Of a DNA stretch of 64,000 nt, positions 25,162 to 34,597 are shown piece after piece. Source of the stretch: Microvirga terrae. GTDB lineage: Bacteria; Pseudomonadota; Alphaproteobacteria; Rhizobiales; Beijerinckiaceae. Positions within the stretch are counted from its first letter, which is position 1; each line of letters starts with the position of its first letter. A program made the position numbers and the translations under genes. Location of the stretch: positions 2,613,001 through 2,677,000 of the forward strand of contig NZ_CP102845.1 of assembly GCF_013307435.2 (NCBI RefSeq), written 5' to 3'. The notes below the pieces were generated by a model. The model made no database searches, was not told the origin of the DNA, and worked only from the letters and a program-made list of their open reading frames with translations.

Positions 25162-27084
25162 TTACTGCTGGTTCTGGCCCTGAAGCAGCGGGGTGATCCG
25201 GCGCATGGCCACGCGGCGGTTCTGCCGCTCGGCCCCTTGCGTATCCACCTTCAGGTATTGCTCGCCATAGCCTTGCGTCGTCAGGTTCTCGGCAGGGATC
25301 TGGAAGCGTTCGGTGAGAATGGTCGCAACCGTCTCCGCCCGCCGATCGGAGAGGGTGAGATTGTCCTCGTCCGCGCCGACGGCATCGGTATGGCCTTCGA
25401 TCAGGAAGATCTCGTTGGGATTTCGCGACAGGGCGGAGCGGATCGCCTGGGCGATGCCCGTGAGCGCGCCCGCCTGGTCTCCCGCCAGCTCCCAGGAGCC
25501 GAACTCGAATGTGACCGTATCCACGTCGACCCGGCGCATGCGCTCGCGCAGCGGTTGGCTGCGGCGAACCTCGTCGAGGGTATAGGATCGCTCGATCCGC
25601 TCGACGGGCGGTGCGGTGAAGGCTTCGACGAGGTCGTCCTGGGACGCATCCTCGACGTCCACGATGTACTGCTCGCGCGGGATGCGGACGACCGGCGGCG
25701 GCAGCCGCACGACCTCCTCCTCGACATACCCGTAGCCGGGGCGCCGCTGGATGCCGCTGCGACGGTTCTCGATGAGGACGGTCTCGCGGCCGGCCGGCTC
25801 GCGCCGCGCGCGGCGGATGAGATTCCCGTCCGCGTCCCGAACGGTGACGATCTCGGAGCCGTCGGGACGGCGCACGATGGTCACCTCTTCGTCCGCGCCG
25901 CGCCGTTCGGTGCGGATGTCGGCATCCCGGTAAGTCCGGCGGAAACGTTCGGTCTCATCGTTGCGGATGATGACCTGGTTGCCCTCGCGGATGATCGTGC
26001 GGTTGCCCGGCTCCTGGATGATGACGCGATCGCCTTCCCGCCGCTCGCGGCGCTGGCTGCGCAGATCCTCGATGCGGACGCGCGACGGGTCGAGCGGCTC
26101 GGCGCGGCCGGGAGCCGCCTGCTGGGGCCCGAAGCGGCCGGGCACCTGCTGGGCCGCCGGAGGAGTGCCGGGAATCGGCGGTTGAGCGCGTGTTGCCGGT
26201 GCGGGAGCCGCCGGGGCGGGAGCCGCCGGGGCGGGGGCTGCCTGAGCAGGGGCTGCAGGAGCCGGGGCAGGCGGCGCGGCCGGTGCGGCGGTCGGCGCCG
26301 GCGGAGCCGCGGGAGGCGCCTCGGGGGCGCCGGGCTGCGCCTGTCCGGGACGCTGACCGCGTGGACGCTCGGCATTGTCCGGGCTGCCGGGGCGCCCGGG
26401 CCGGTCGCGCTCGGCCGGACGGGCTGCATCCGGAGCCGGACGCTGCTGGGCCGGCGCCGGGGGAGCTGTCTGCTGGGCGGCCGGAGGTGGGGCCGCGGGA
26501 GGCGCCGGTGGTGTCGCCGGCTGAGCGGCCGGCGCAGGCGGAGTTGGACGGGTCTGGCCGGCGGGAGCCTGCGGCCGCGGACGCTCCGCCGGCGGCTGCT
26601 CGCGCTCCTGCGCGGCGGGACGTTGGGGACGTGCCGGGGCCTCGGCCGGCGCCTGTCGCCGCTCTGCGGGAGCCTCATCCGAAGGAGGCCGCTGGGCCGG
26701 TCGGGCCGGCGCGGCGTCCGGCACTGCCCGCTCGGCGGGCGGGCCCGGCTCGCGGCGGGGACGCTGCCCACCCGGGCCCTCGTCGGATCCAGGGCCGCCC
26801 GGGCCTGCTCCGCGGCCCGGACGCGGGCCCCGTTCTTCGGAAGCACCGGGGCCGCCCTGATCCTGTCCGCCCTGGCGGCGCTCCTGGCCGGGGCGCTGGC
26901 CGCGCTCGCCGTCGGGCCCCTGCCGCCGCGGCCGGGCGCCAGGCGGAAGCTCCTCGTCGGCCGACGGGCCGGCCTGTGCCAGGACGAGAGGCGTCGCGGG
27001 TGCGGGCTGGAGCGCCGACACGTGGGCCGGGAGCAGCATCAGGGGCAGGGCGGTACTCGCAAGAAACAGACGGGAGAGCTTCAT
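25162..27084 (-). CDS. OmpA-family protein with a long Pro/Ala-rich region
   Basis: A 640-residue exported protein. Residues 1-25 are a Sec signal peptide (KLSRLFLASTALPLMLLPAHVSA). Residues about 40-330 are extreme low complexity, rich in Pro, Ala, Gln and Arg (runs such as PAAPPAPTAAPAAPPAPAP). A charged stretch with YVEEEV and repeated D/R/I motifs spans about 340-500, and residues about 525-630 form an OmpA C-terminal peptidoglycan-binding domain (IEGHTDAVGADEDN, LSDRRAETVATIL, GYGEQYL). This fits a periplasmic or outer-membrane-anchored protein that tethers envelope layers across the periplasm. ATG at 27084 with GAGG upstream is chosen; 43 extra residues in frame upstream lack a signal peptide. 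No neighbour points to a more exact role. Confidence 0.88.
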   Translation of the reverse strand: MKLSRLFLASTALPLMLLPAHVSALQPAPATPLVLAQAGPSADEELPPGARPRRQGPDGERGQRPGQERRQGGQDQGGPGASEERGPRPGRGAGPGGPGSDEGPGGQRPRREPGPPAERAVPDAAPARPAQRPPSDEAPAERRQAPAEAPARPQRPAAQEREQPPAERPRPQAPAGQTRPTPPAPAAQPATPPAPPAAPPPAAQQTAPPAPAQQRPAPDAARPAERDRPGRPGSPDNAERPRGQRPGQAQPGAPEAPPAAPPAPTAAPAAPPAPAPAAPAQAAPAPAAPAPAAPAPATRAQPPIPGTPPAAQQVPGRFGPQQAAPGRAEPLDPSRVRIEDLRSQRRERREGDRVIIQEPGNRTIIREGNQVIIRNDETERFRRTYRDADIRTERRGADEEVTIVRRPDGSEIVTVRDADGNLIRRARREPAGRETVLIENRRSGIQRRPGYGYVEEEVVRLPPPVVRIPREQYIVDVEDASQDDLVEAFTAPPVERIERSYTLDEVRRSQPLRERMRRVDVDTVTFEFGSWELAGDQAGALTGIAQAIRSALSRNPNEIFLIEGHTDAVGADEDNLTLSDRRAETVATILTERFQIPAENLTTQGYGEQYLKVDTQGAERQNRRVAMRRITPLLQGQNQQ

Positions 27085-27278
27085 GATCCTCAATTCACCG
27101 TTGGGCGCAGTTAAGTCATCGACAATGACAGGGTGCCGGGTTGGTTCCGAAAAAAGCGGGATTCCGCTTGTGAAACAGAATTTTAGAAGTTCGCCTATAG
27201 GGTTGAAGACCATGGATGAATGCCGTCTGAATGCCTACATCAGGAGGACGGAGTCCGGCCGAACGGACCCTTTCCTCC

Positions 27279-27313
27279 GTCATGGCCGGGCTTGTCCCGG
27301 CCATCCTGATCGG
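27279..27313. repeat. half copy of the composite intergenic repeat (OmpA-recO)
   Basis: Only the left hairpin is present: GTCATGGCCGGG, CTTGT, CCCGGCCATCCTGATCGGG. The second hairpin and the closing ATGAC are missing. It lies between divergent genes. Confidence 0.8.
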
Positions 27314-27371
27314 GTGAGGCAGGGGACTGGCCGGCTTCCTGGAAAGACACGCGACGAAGGCAGCCGAACCG

Positions 27372-28103
27372 GTGCAATGGACTGACGAAGGCGTCGTTCT
27401 CGGCGTCCGCAAACATGGGGAGACGAGCGTCATCCTGGAGCTGATGACGCGTGAGCACGGCCGGCATCTCGGCCTCGTGCACGGCGGCCGCTCGAAGAGC
27501 CTTCAGGCCGTCCTCCAGCCGGGAAACACCGTGCAGGCGACTTGGCGGGCCAGGCTCGACGAGCATCTCGGGACCTATCAGGTCGAGGGCATCAACCTGC
27601 GGGCCGCGCGCCTCATGGGATCCTCCATGGCCCTCTACGGCCTCGCCACCCTGGCGCATCTCCTGCGCTACTTCCCGGAGCGGGACCCGCATTTCGCCCT
27701 TTTCGAGACCCTGACCGTGCTGGTGGATCACCTGGATGATCCCGATCTCGCGCCGGCGCTCTTCGTGAGATTCGAGCTCGCCATGCTGACCGAGCTCGGC
27801 TTCGGGCTCGACCTCACGTCCTGCGCGGCCACCGGTTCCGAGCGGAACCTCACCTACGTGTCGCCCCGGAGCGGGCGGGCGGTCTCGGCGGCGGCCGGGG
27901 AGCCGTACAAGGACCGGCTGCTCAAGCTGCCGGGCTTCCTGATCGGCCAGTCCCGGTCCAACCGTCCCGGCGAGGAGGAGATCCGGGCCGGATTTGCCCT
28001 GACGGATTTCTTCCTGCATCAGAACGTGTTCGACCCGCAGGGGCAGCGGGCTCCGGACGAGAGGGCGCGTTTCGTCGCACTGGCCACGGCTGGGGACGAA
28101 TGA
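27372..28103 (+). CDS. recO: DNA repair protein RecO
   Basis: A 243-residue recombination mediator that, with RecR, loads RecA on SSB-coated DNA. The OB-fold N-terminus (MQWTDEGVVLGVRKHGETSVIL) and the following GRHLGLVHGGRSK are typical of alphaproteobacterial RecO; a C-terminal helical domain follows (FELAMLTELGFGLDLTSCA). GTG at 27372 is the only start matching the family N-terminus. In related genomes recO normally follows era; here 6 kb of other genes intervene. parC starts 66 bases downstream. Confidence 0.95.
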   Translation: MQWTDEGVVLGVRKHGETSVILELMTREHGRHLGLVHGGRSKSLQAVLQPGNTVQATWRARLDEHLGTYQVEGINLRAARLMGSSMALYGLATLAHLLRYFPERDPHFALFETLTVLVDHLDDPDLAPALFVRFELAMLTELGFGLDLTSCAATGSERNLTYVSPRSGRAVSAAAGEPYKDRLLKLPGFLIGQSRSNRPGEEEIRAGFALTDFFLHQNVFDPQGQRAPDERARFVALATAGDE

Positions 28104-28169
28104 GGTTTGTTTCTGTTATGTTCCCTTTTCAGATGATAAGAAGCGATTCGCAATTGAGGATTTCGAGGA

Positions 28170-30416
28170 ATGGGTAAGCCGGTCAATCCACCGTCCGGGG
28201 GCGAGATCGAGAACATCAATCTCAAGGACGCCCTTGAGGAGCGCTATCTCGCCTATGCGCTCTCCACGATCATGCACCGGGCGCTGCCGGACGCGCGCGA
28301 CGGGCTGAAGCCGGTTCACCGGCGCATCCTGCACGCCATGCGGCTCCTGCGCCTCGACCCGAAATCGGCGCCGAAGAAATGCGCCCGCATCGTCGGCGAC
28401 GTGATGGGTCAGTTCCACCCGCACGGCGACCAGTCGATCTACGACGCCCTGGTGCGCATGGCGCAGGATTTCGCCCAGCGCTACCCGCTGGCGGACGGGC
28501 AGGGCAATTTCGGCAACATCGACGGCGATAACGCGGCGGCCATGCGCTACACCGAGGCGCGCATGACCGAGGTCGCGCGCCTGCTGCTGGAGGGCATCGA
28601 CGAGAACGCGGTCGATTTCCGCGAGACCTACGACCAGACCAACGAGGAGCCGGTGGTGCTCCCGGCGGCGTTCCCGAACCTGCTCGCCAACGGCTCGCAA
28701 GGAATCGCGGTCGGCATGGCGACGTCGATCCCGCCGCACAATGCGGCCGAGCTCTGCGACGCGGCCCTCCATCTCATCGCCAAGCCGACCGCGACCTCCG
28801 AGCAGCTGATGCAGTTCGTGCCAGGGCCGGACCTGCCGACCGGCGGCATCATCGTCGACACGCCGACCGCCATGGCCGAGACCTACCGGACCGGCCGCGG
28901 CTCGTTCCGCGTGCGCGCCCGCTGGGCCAAGGAGGACCTCGGCCGCGGCAACTGGCAGATCGTCGTCACCGAGATCCCGTATTCGGTGCCGAAGTCGCGC
29001 CTGATCGAGAAGATCGCCGAACTCTTGCAGGAGAAGAAGCTGCCGCTCCTGGCCGACGTGCGCGACGAATCCGCCGAGGACATCCGCGTGGTGCTGGAGC
29101 CCCGGGCGAAAACCGTCGATCCGATCATCCTGATGGAGTCGCTCTTCAAGCTCACCGAGCTCGAGAGCCGCATCCCGATGAACGTGAACGTGCTCGCCGG
29201 CGGCAAGGTGCCGAAGGTGCTCAGCCTCGCCGAATGCCTGCGCGAATGGCTCGACCATCGCCGCGAGGTGCTGATCCGCCGCTCGGGCTTCCGCCTGGCG
29301 GCCATCGACCGCCGGTTGGAAATCCTGGGCGGCCTGCTCATCGTCTATCTCGACCTCGACCGGGTGATCAAGATCATCCGCGAGGAGGACGAGCCCAAGG
29401 TCGAGCTGATGCGCGTCTTCCAGCTCACCGAGGTCCAGGCCAACGCCATCCTCGACACGCGCCTGCGCAGCTTGCGCAAGCTCGAGGAGATGGAGCTCAA
29501 GCGCGAGCAGAAGAACCTGCAGGACGAGAAGGCCAAGATCGAGGAGCTTCTCGGCTCCGAGAAGGTGCAGTGGAAGACGATCTCGGCCGAGATCAAGGAG
29601 GTCCGCAAGACCTTCGGGCCGGACACGGCTCTGGGCCGCCGCCGCACCTCCTTCGCCGAGGCGCCCGACACCTCCGACATCGACTTCGCCGAGGCGATGA
29701 TCGAGCGCGAGCCGATCACCGTGATCGTGTCCCAGAAGGGCTGGATCCGCGCCATGAAGGGCCACCAGGCCGATCTCTCGGGCGTTCAGTTCAAGGGCGA
29801 CGACGCGCTGAAAGTGGCGTTCTTCGCCGAGACCACGTCGAAGATCGTCGTGGTGGCGGATAACGGGCGCTTCTTCACCCTCGAGGCCTCCAAGCTCCCG
29901 GGCGGGCGCGGCTTCGGCGATCCGATCCGCCTCATGGTCGACCTGGAGGAGGGCGCCGACTTCATCGCGGCCTTCCCGTACCGGGCCGGCGGCAAGCTGC
30001 TCGTGGCGGCGACCGACGGGCGCGGCTTCGTGGTGCCCACCGACGAGATCACGGCGAACACCCGCAAGGGCAAGCAGATCCTCAACCTCGACGCGCCGGC
30101 CAAAATGGTCGTGTGCACGGAGGCCGAGGGCGATCACGTGGCGATCATCGGCGAGAACCGCAAGCTCCTGGTCTTCCCGGCGAAGCAGGTGCCCGAGATG
30201 ACCCGCGGCAAGGGCGTGCGCCTCCAGCGCTACAAGGACGGCGGCGTCTCCGACGCCAAGGTCTTCAAGCTGAAGGAAGGCCTGACCTGGAAGGACACGG
30301 CCGGCCGCACCTGGACGGTCGCCAAGGAGGACCTGCGCGACTGGATGGGCGACCGCACCGAGGCCGGCCGTCTGCCGCCCAAGGGCTTCCCGAAGTCGAA
30401 CCGGTTCGGGGAATAG
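28170..30416 (+). CDS. parC: DNA topoisomerase IV subunit A
   Basis: A 748-residue type IIA topoisomerase subunit for decatenation of daughter chromosomes. The catalytic Tyr is Tyr127 in AMRYTEARM. The quinolone-resistance region [15 protein letters not shown] (84-98) and the early box [17 protein letters not shown] are present. The C-terminal beta-pinwheel domain runs from about 510. Length and the parC-type C-terminus distinguish it from GyrA. GAGGA lies 1-6 bases before the ATG. Follows recO in the conserved order. Confidence 0.97.
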   Translation: MGKPVNPPSGGEIENINLKDALEERYLAYALSTIMHRALPDARDGLKPVHRRILHAMRLLRLDPKSAPKKCARIVGDVMGQFHPHGDQSIYDALVRMAQDFAQRYPLADGQGNFGNIDGDNAAAMRYTEARMTEVARLLLEGIDENAVDFRETYDQTNEEPVVLPAAFPNLLANGSQGIAVGMATSIPPHNAAELCDAALHLIAKPTATSEQLMQFVPGPDLPTGGIIVDTPTAMAETYRTGRGSFRVRARWAKEDLGRGNWQIVVTEIPYSVPKSRLIEKIAELLQEKKLPLLADVRDESAEDIRVVLEPRAKTVDPIILMESLFKLTELESRIPMNVNVLAGGKVPKVLSLAECLREWLDHRREVLIRRSGFRLAAIDRRLEILGGLLIVYLDLDRVIKIIREEDEPKVELMRVFQLTEVQANAILDTRLRSLRKLEEMELKREQKNLQDEKAKIEELLGSEKVQWKTISAEIKEVRKTFGPDTALGRRRTSFAEAPDTSDIDFAEAMIEREPITVIVSQKGWIRAMKGHQADLSGVQFKGDDALKVAFFAETTSKIVVVADNGRFFTLEASKLPGGRGFGDPIRLMVDLEEGADFIAAFPYRAGGKLLVAATDGRGFVVPTDEITANTRKGKQILNLDAPAKMVVCTEAEGDHVAIIGENRKLLVFPAKQVPEMTRGKGVRLQRYKDGGVSDAKVFKLKEGLTWKDTAGRTWTVAKEDLRDWMGDRTEAGRLPPKGFPKSNRFGE

Positions 30417-30434
30417 GCGGCAATCCGTTTCGAC

Positions 30435-30522
30435 GTCATGGCCGGGCCCCTCCCGTCTATCTCGATCCGGACGACGCGTCGCCTCGGAAGATCGGGATCA
30501 CCGGCACAGGGCCGGTGATGAC
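30435..30522. repeat. composite intergenic repeat, copy 3 (parC-wrbA)
   Basis: 88 bp between convergent genes. The left hairpin has decayed (GCCGGGCCCCTCCCGTC), the right one is intact (GATCACCGGCACAGGGCCGGTGATGAC has both arms). It is positioned to act as a 3'-end stem-loop for both transcripts. Confidence 0.85.
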
Positions 30523-30573
30523 GTGGAGGGTATGATCCTCGTCGACCCTGACCTGTCAGGACGAGGCCGGTGA

Positions 30574-31269
30574 TCACATGCCGGAGCCCTCGAGGCCGCC
30601 TTCGGTCCCGCCCGTGGTTTCGGTCGGGTTGTCCAAGTCCGGCGGGACTGGACCGCGCTCGCCGGCGCCGCGTTCGAGCCGGGCGGCGATCTCGGCCACA
30701 TGGCGGCCCTGAAAGCGGGCGCCGCCGAGCTCGTTCTCGCTCGGCTGGCGCGAGCCGTCCCCGCCCGCGAGGGTGGTCGCCCCGTAGGGCGTGCCGCCCG
30801 TGACCTCGTCCATCTTGGTCTGGCCCGGATAGGAATAGGGCAGGCCGACGATGACCATGCCGTGATGCAGGAGCGTGGTGTGGAACGACGTGATCGTCGT
30901 CTCCTGCCCGCCGTGCTGCGTGGCCGTCGAGGCGAAAACGCTGCCGACCTTGCCGACCAGCGCGCCCTTCACCCACAGGCCGCCGGTCTGGTCGAGGAAA
31001 TTGCGCATCTGGGCGGCCATATTGCCGTAGCGGGTCGGCGTGCCGAAGATGATGGCGTCGTAGTCGCCGAGCTCATTCGGGCTGGCGACCGGCGCCTCCT
31101 GGTCGATCTTCATGCCCGACTTGCGGGCGATCTCCTCCGGCACCAGCTCGGGCACGCGCTTGACCGTCACCTCGGCGCCCGCGACCGAGCGGGCACCCTC
31201 CGCGACGGCCCGGGCCATTGTCTCGATATGGCCGTAGGAGGAGTAGTAGAGGACCAGGATCTTGGCCAT
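30574..31269 (-). CDS. wrbA: NAD(P)H:quinone oxidoreductase WrbA
   Basis: A 231-residue flavodoxin-like FMN enzyme for two-electron reduction of quinones. The start [18 protein letters not shown] holds the FMN phosphate loop, and [19 protein letters not shown] with GLW is the WrbA signature. The canonical protein ends after HVAEIAARL at about residue 200; here about 30 further residues ([29 protein letters not shown] without the first residues) form a flexible Pro/Gly/Thr tail not seen in typical WrbA. Cytoplasmic. Divergent from a small exported-protein gene. Confidence 0.93.
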   Translation of the reverse strand: MAKILVLYYSSYGHIETMARAVAEGARSVAGAEVTVKRVPELVPEEIARKSGMKIDQEAPVASPNELGDYDAIIFGTPTRYGNMAAQMRNFLDQTGGLWVKGALVGKVGSVFASTATQHGGQETTITSFHTTLLHHGMVIVGLPYSYPGQTKMDEVTGGTPYGATTLAGGDGSRQPSENELGGARFQGRHVAEIAARLERGAGERGPVPPDLDNPTETTGGTEGGLEGSGM

Positions 31270-31470
31270 GGCGCACCTTCCGTTTCGTAAGGATTATGCA
31301 ACGAACAAGGCGCGGGAGGGGTTGTTCCGGATTTATCCGCCGCCCCCTCCGTCCGGAGGGCTCGCGCGGCCGGATATGCCTTTAAGGAAGGATGCCGCTC
31401 TGCGGTGCGATGTCGGCTCACGCGCGTCCCCGGGGCGCGATGGCCAAACGCCTTTCCGGAAGGAGATTCC

Positions 31471-31752
31471 ATGATCGTTCGATTGCTCGTGATGGCCGGC
31501 CTTGCGGGCGCCTCCCTGGCGGCCGGCACTTCGGCGATGGCTCAGTCCATGCCCCTCGGTCCGATGATGAACGCTGCCGGCCGCGCCCAGCAGGCGGGCA
31601 CCCCGGCCTCGAGCCCCGAACCCGGCCGGGTCATCGGCAGCGGGCCCGGACAAGGTCGTGCCCTGCCGTCCCGCCCGGCTTCCTCGCGGCCCTTCAGCGA
31701 CAAGCCGGCGCGGCGGAAGCACCCCGTCAACATATCCCGCGACAACGGCTGA
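31471..31752 (+). CDS. small exported protein of unknown function
   Basis: A 93-residue protein with AAGGAG ideally placed before the ATG. Residues 1-24 are a signal peptide (VRLLVMAGLAGASLAAGTSA, cleavage after AMA). The mature part of about 69 residues is rich in Pro, Gly, Ser and Arg, without cysteines, and ends RRKHPVNISRDNG. I do not recognise a family. The gene stands alone between divergent wrbA and convergent bpt. Signal peptide and ribosome site argue that it is real; function is unknown. Confidence 0.7.
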   Translation: MIVRLLVMAGLAGASLAAGTSAMAQSMPLGPMMNAAGRAQQAGTPASSPEPGRVIGSGPGQGRALPSRPASSRPFSDKPARRKHPVNISRDNG

Positions 31753-31821
31753 CGATCAGACGGGAAAGCCGCTGCCGCGCGGCGACCGCCTGCCGAACCA
31801 CCGACAGGCTGGTCGCAGGTG

Positions 31822-32568
31822 TCAACCGACCCGCACCCAGCCGTGCGCCATGAGCCGCTCCTGCGGCTTGAAACGGGCCTTGTAGCCCATCTTCTTCGAG
31901 CCCTCGACCCAGTAGCCGAGATAGAGATAGGGCAGGCCCATCGCCTTCGCGCGGCGGATGTGGTCGAGGATCATGAAGGTGCCGAGGCTGTGGTCCTGCA
32001 TCTCCGGATCGTAGAACGAGTAGACCATGGAGAGGCCGTCGCTCATCTCGTCGGTGAGGCTCACCGCGATGAGGTCGCCCGCGCCGCGCCCCGTGAGGGC
32101 GCTGTCGATCCCCCGCCGGCGGTATTCGATCACCTTCGTGTCCACGTGGCTGTCCTCGACCATCATGGAATAATCGAGCACCGTCATGTCGGCCATGCCG
32201 CCGTCGGAGTGGCGCGTGTCCACGTAGCGGCGGAAGAGCGAATACTGCTCCGAGGACGGACGGTTGGGCAGGGGCTGGCCGATCAGATCGGCATTGTCCT
32301 TGAGGACGCGCCGCAGGTTCCCGGAGGGCTCGAAATCGTCGACCACCACGCGCACCGACACGCAGGCCCGGCACGCGTCGCAGGCGGGCCGGTAGGCGAT
32401 CGTCTGGGATCGCCGGAAGCCGCCTTGAGTGAGAATCTCATTCAGCTCCCGGCCGCGTCGTCCCACGATGTGCGTGAAGACCTTGCGCTCCTCCTTGCCC
32501 GGCAGGTAGGGGCATGCGGACGGGGAGGTGAGATAGAATTGCGGTGCGTCGCGGGGCTGGCTCGTCAA
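31822..32568 (-). CDS. bpt: aspartate/glutamate leucyltransferase (N-end rule), TTG start
   Basis: A 248-residue aminoacyl-tRNA-protein transferase that adds Leu to proteins with N-terminal Asp or Glu, creating a degron for ClpAP/ClpS. The family start [19 protein letters not shown], the cysteine cluster [12 protein letters not shown] and the core [20 protein letters not shown] are diagnostic of the Bpt/ATE group. The only start giving the usual N-terminus is TTG at 32568. The product is cytoplasmic. A composite repeat lies upstream, then the RDD gene on the same strand; bpt and RDD genes are often neighbours in this order. Confidence 0.93.
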   Translation of the reverse strand: MTSQPRDAPQFYLTSPSACPYLPGKEERKVFTHIVGRRGRELNEILTQGGFRRSQTIAYRPACDACRACVSVRVVVDDFEPSGNLRRVLKDNADLIGQPLPNRPSSEQYSLFRRYVDTRHSDGGMADMTVLDYSMMVEDSHVDTKVIEYRRRGIDSALTGRGAGDLIAVSLTDEMSDGLSMVYSFYDPEMQDHSLGTFMILDHIRRAKAMGLPYLYLGYWVEGSKKMGYKARFKPQERLMAHGWVRVG

Positions 32569-32712
32569 TCGGGAAAGCCTTGTGGAGAAACCTTGAGCGC
32601 TTCATCAACGCCCAAGGATAACATTGGTGTCCGGGCCGTCCAGGAAAAGAGGGCGAATGTCACAGGCGTTTGATGTCGCGCGGCTCCTGCGCGCTTCATG
32701 TTTCCCTTCGAT

Positions 32713-32801
32713 GTCATCAACGGCCTTGTGCCGGTGATCCCGATCATGTCGAGCGCCGTACCCCGGACGATCGGGATGGCCGGGACAAGCCCGGCCATGA
32801 C
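32713..32801. repeat. composite intergenic repeat, copy 4 (RDD-bpt)
   Basis: 89 bp, nearly ideal: GTCATCAACGGCCTTGTGCC with GGTGATCCCGATC, spacer, GATCGGGATGGCCGGG, ACAAG, CCCGGCCATGAC. Here the left hairpin is the CACCGG/CCGGTG version and the right the GGCCGGG/CCCGGCC version, reversed compared with copies at 36006 and 44925. Confidence 0.92.
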
Positions 32802-32832
32802 GTGGCAGGTTCGATGCGCTTCCGTCCCTGTC

Positions 32833-33315
32833 TTAAGCCCGCACCACCATCATGCCCGTGAGCAGGTCGCGGATGAAGCGGCGGTCGTCGCGCACGAAGC
32901 CGACGAGCACGTCGCAGGCCCAGAGCAGGAAGGTCGAGACCGCCACGTAGAAGAACAGCGCGTGCACGGCGGCGGCGAGCGGCGAGGCGCCCCGGCCGGT
33001 GCGCGGGTCGATCACGCGAAGCCCCATGTACCGCATGCCGACCGTCGCCTGCGAGGAGCCCCCGATGGTGACCGCGTTGTACACGATGAAGATCAGCGCC
33101 GTGAGCGGCAGGGCGAAGAACAGCCCCCAGCCGAGGCCGAGCGTGATGATCCCGAGGAAGAAGATCCCAATGGAGATCAGCACGACCCAGAGGGCGATGA
33201 CGACGAGGTCGATCAGGTAGGCCCAGAAGCGCCGGGAGATCACGCCTTCCGTCAGACGGGTGTCGAGCTCGTAGGACGGATAGTTCAGCGTCGGCGGGTA
33301 AGGTCGGTTGACCAT
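32833..33315 (-). CDS. RDD family membrane protein
   Basis: A 160-residue inner-membrane protein. The RDD signature starts at ISRRFWAYLIDLVVIALW, with the Arg and Asp that name the family. Three or four membrane segments follow, and GMRYMGLRVIDPRTGR is the conserved cytoplasmic box; it ends RRFIRDLLTGMMVVRA. Function is not established for most members; some relatives act in ion or amino-acid transport. It starts 10 bases after the ilvA stop, so the two are probably co-transcribed. Confidence 0.88.
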   Translation of the reverse strand: MVNRPYPPTLNYPSYELDTRLTEGVISRRFWAYLIDLVVIALWVVLISIGIFFLGIITLGLGWGLFFALPLTALIFIVYNAVTIGGSSQATVGMRYMGLRVIDPRTGRGASPLAAAVHALFFYVAVSTFLLWACDVLVGFVRDDRRFIRDLLTGMMVVRA

Positions 33316-33325
33316 CGTTCTCTCC

Positions 33326-34567
33326 TCAGAAGGCGGCCTCGGGCAGGCTGCGGGACTCGATCCGCTGCGGGGCGAGTCCCTCCGCCGCCAGCGCCTCGAA
33401 CACCTCCAATGTATGTTGTCTGTCGCGCGTTTCGATAGTGATGTCGATGGAAACGCCCTTGGCCGGCACGTCCAGGAACAGGCGGCCGTGCGAAACCTCC
33501 AGGATGTTGGCCCCGAGGCTCCCCAGAAGGCTCGCCACGCGGCCGAGCAGTCCCGGCCTGTCGTTCGACGTGATGCGGAACGACGTGATGCGGTCGTCCC
33601 GCTCCAGTTCGCGCACCATCACGGAGGCGAGGATCCGCGCGTCGATGTTGCCGCCGCAGAGCACGAGGCCGACCCGCTTGCCCTTGAACAGCTCGGGCTG
33701 CGCCATCATGGCGGCGAGGCCCGCCGCGCCCGCACCCTCGGCCATCGTCCGCTGGAGGGTCGCATAGGCGTTGACGGCGCGCTCGATCAGCGGCTCCTCG
33801 ACCGGGATGATGGTGGACACCAGATCGCGCACGATGGGCAGGGGGAGCTGGCCCACGGTCTTGACCGCGATGCCTTCGGCCAGCGTGGCGCCCCCGATGG
33901 GGCGGTGCTCGCCGAGGATCGCATTGCGGAAGGACGGGTAGAGGGCCGCCTCCACGCCGACGATCTCGATGCCGGGCCGGAGCGCCTTCGCGGCCACCGC
34001 GATTCCCGAGATCAGCCCGCCGCCCCCGATGGGGACCACGATCTGGTCGAGATCGGGCGCGTCGGCGAGCATCTCGAGCGCGATGGTGCCCTGGCCGGCC
34101 ATGACCTTGGGATCGTCGTAGGGATGGACGAAGACCAGGCCCTCCTGGTCGGCGATCTCGCGGGCGCGGGCGGCCGATTCGTAGAGCGTCTCGCCCTCCA
34201 GGATGACCCGCGCCCCGTAGGAGCGGGTGTTCTCGGCCTTCACCAGGGGCGTGCCCTCCGGCATCACGATGGTGGCCGGGATGCCGAGGCGGCGCGCGTG
34301 ATAGGCGACCGCCTGGGCGTGGTTGCCGGCCGACATGGCGATGACGCCGCGGCGGCGCTCGTCCGGATCGAGGCTCTCGAGCTTGGTGGCGGCGCCGCGC
34401 TCCTTGAAGGAGCCGGTGGGCTGCATGTTCTCGTGCTTCACGCAAACGGTCGCGCCGGTGAGCTGCGACAGGCGCGGGGCGGGCACCAGGGGCGTGCGCA
34501 GGACCTGACCCCGGATCGTCTCCGCCGCGCGCTCCACGTCCTCGATGGTGATGGCGTACTCGGCCAC
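33326..34567 (-). CDS. ilvA: threonine ammonia-lyase
   Basis: A 413-residue PLP enzyme: threonine to 2-oxobutanoate and ammonia, first step of isoleucine synthesis or threonine catabolism. Lys55 in PTGSFKERGA binds PLP; the glycine loop is IGGGGLISG. A C-terminal ACT-like regulatory domain of about 80 residues follows (TSFRITSNDRPGLLGRVASL), so this is the short ~410-residue form. GTG at 34567 with GGAGGA five bases upstream is preferred to ATG at 34588. The RDD gene follows, a LivH-type permease gene precedes, suggesting a branched-chain amino-acid theme. Confidence 0.93.
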   Translation of the reverse strand: MAEYAITIEDVERAAETIRGQVLRTPLVPAPRLSQLTGATVCVKHENMQPTGSFKERGAATKLESLDPDERRRGVIAMSAGNHAQAVAYHARRLGIPATIVMPEGTPLVKAENTRSYGARVILEGETLYESAARAREIADQEGLVFVHPYDDPKVMAGQGTIALEMLADAPDLDQIVVPIGGGGLISGIAVAAKALRPGIEIVGVEAALYPSFRNAILGEHRPIGGATLAEGIAVKTVGQLPLPIVRDLVSTIIPVEEPLIERAVNAYATLQRTMAEGAGAAGLAAMMAQPELFKGKRVGLVLCGGNIDARILASVMVRELERDDRITSFRITSNDRPGLLGRVASLLGSLGANILEVSHGRLFLDVPAKGVSIDITIETRDRQHTLEVFEALAAEGLAPQRIESRSLPEAAF

Positions 34568-34597
34568 GTTGTCCTCCGAAAATCTCATTATACGCCC

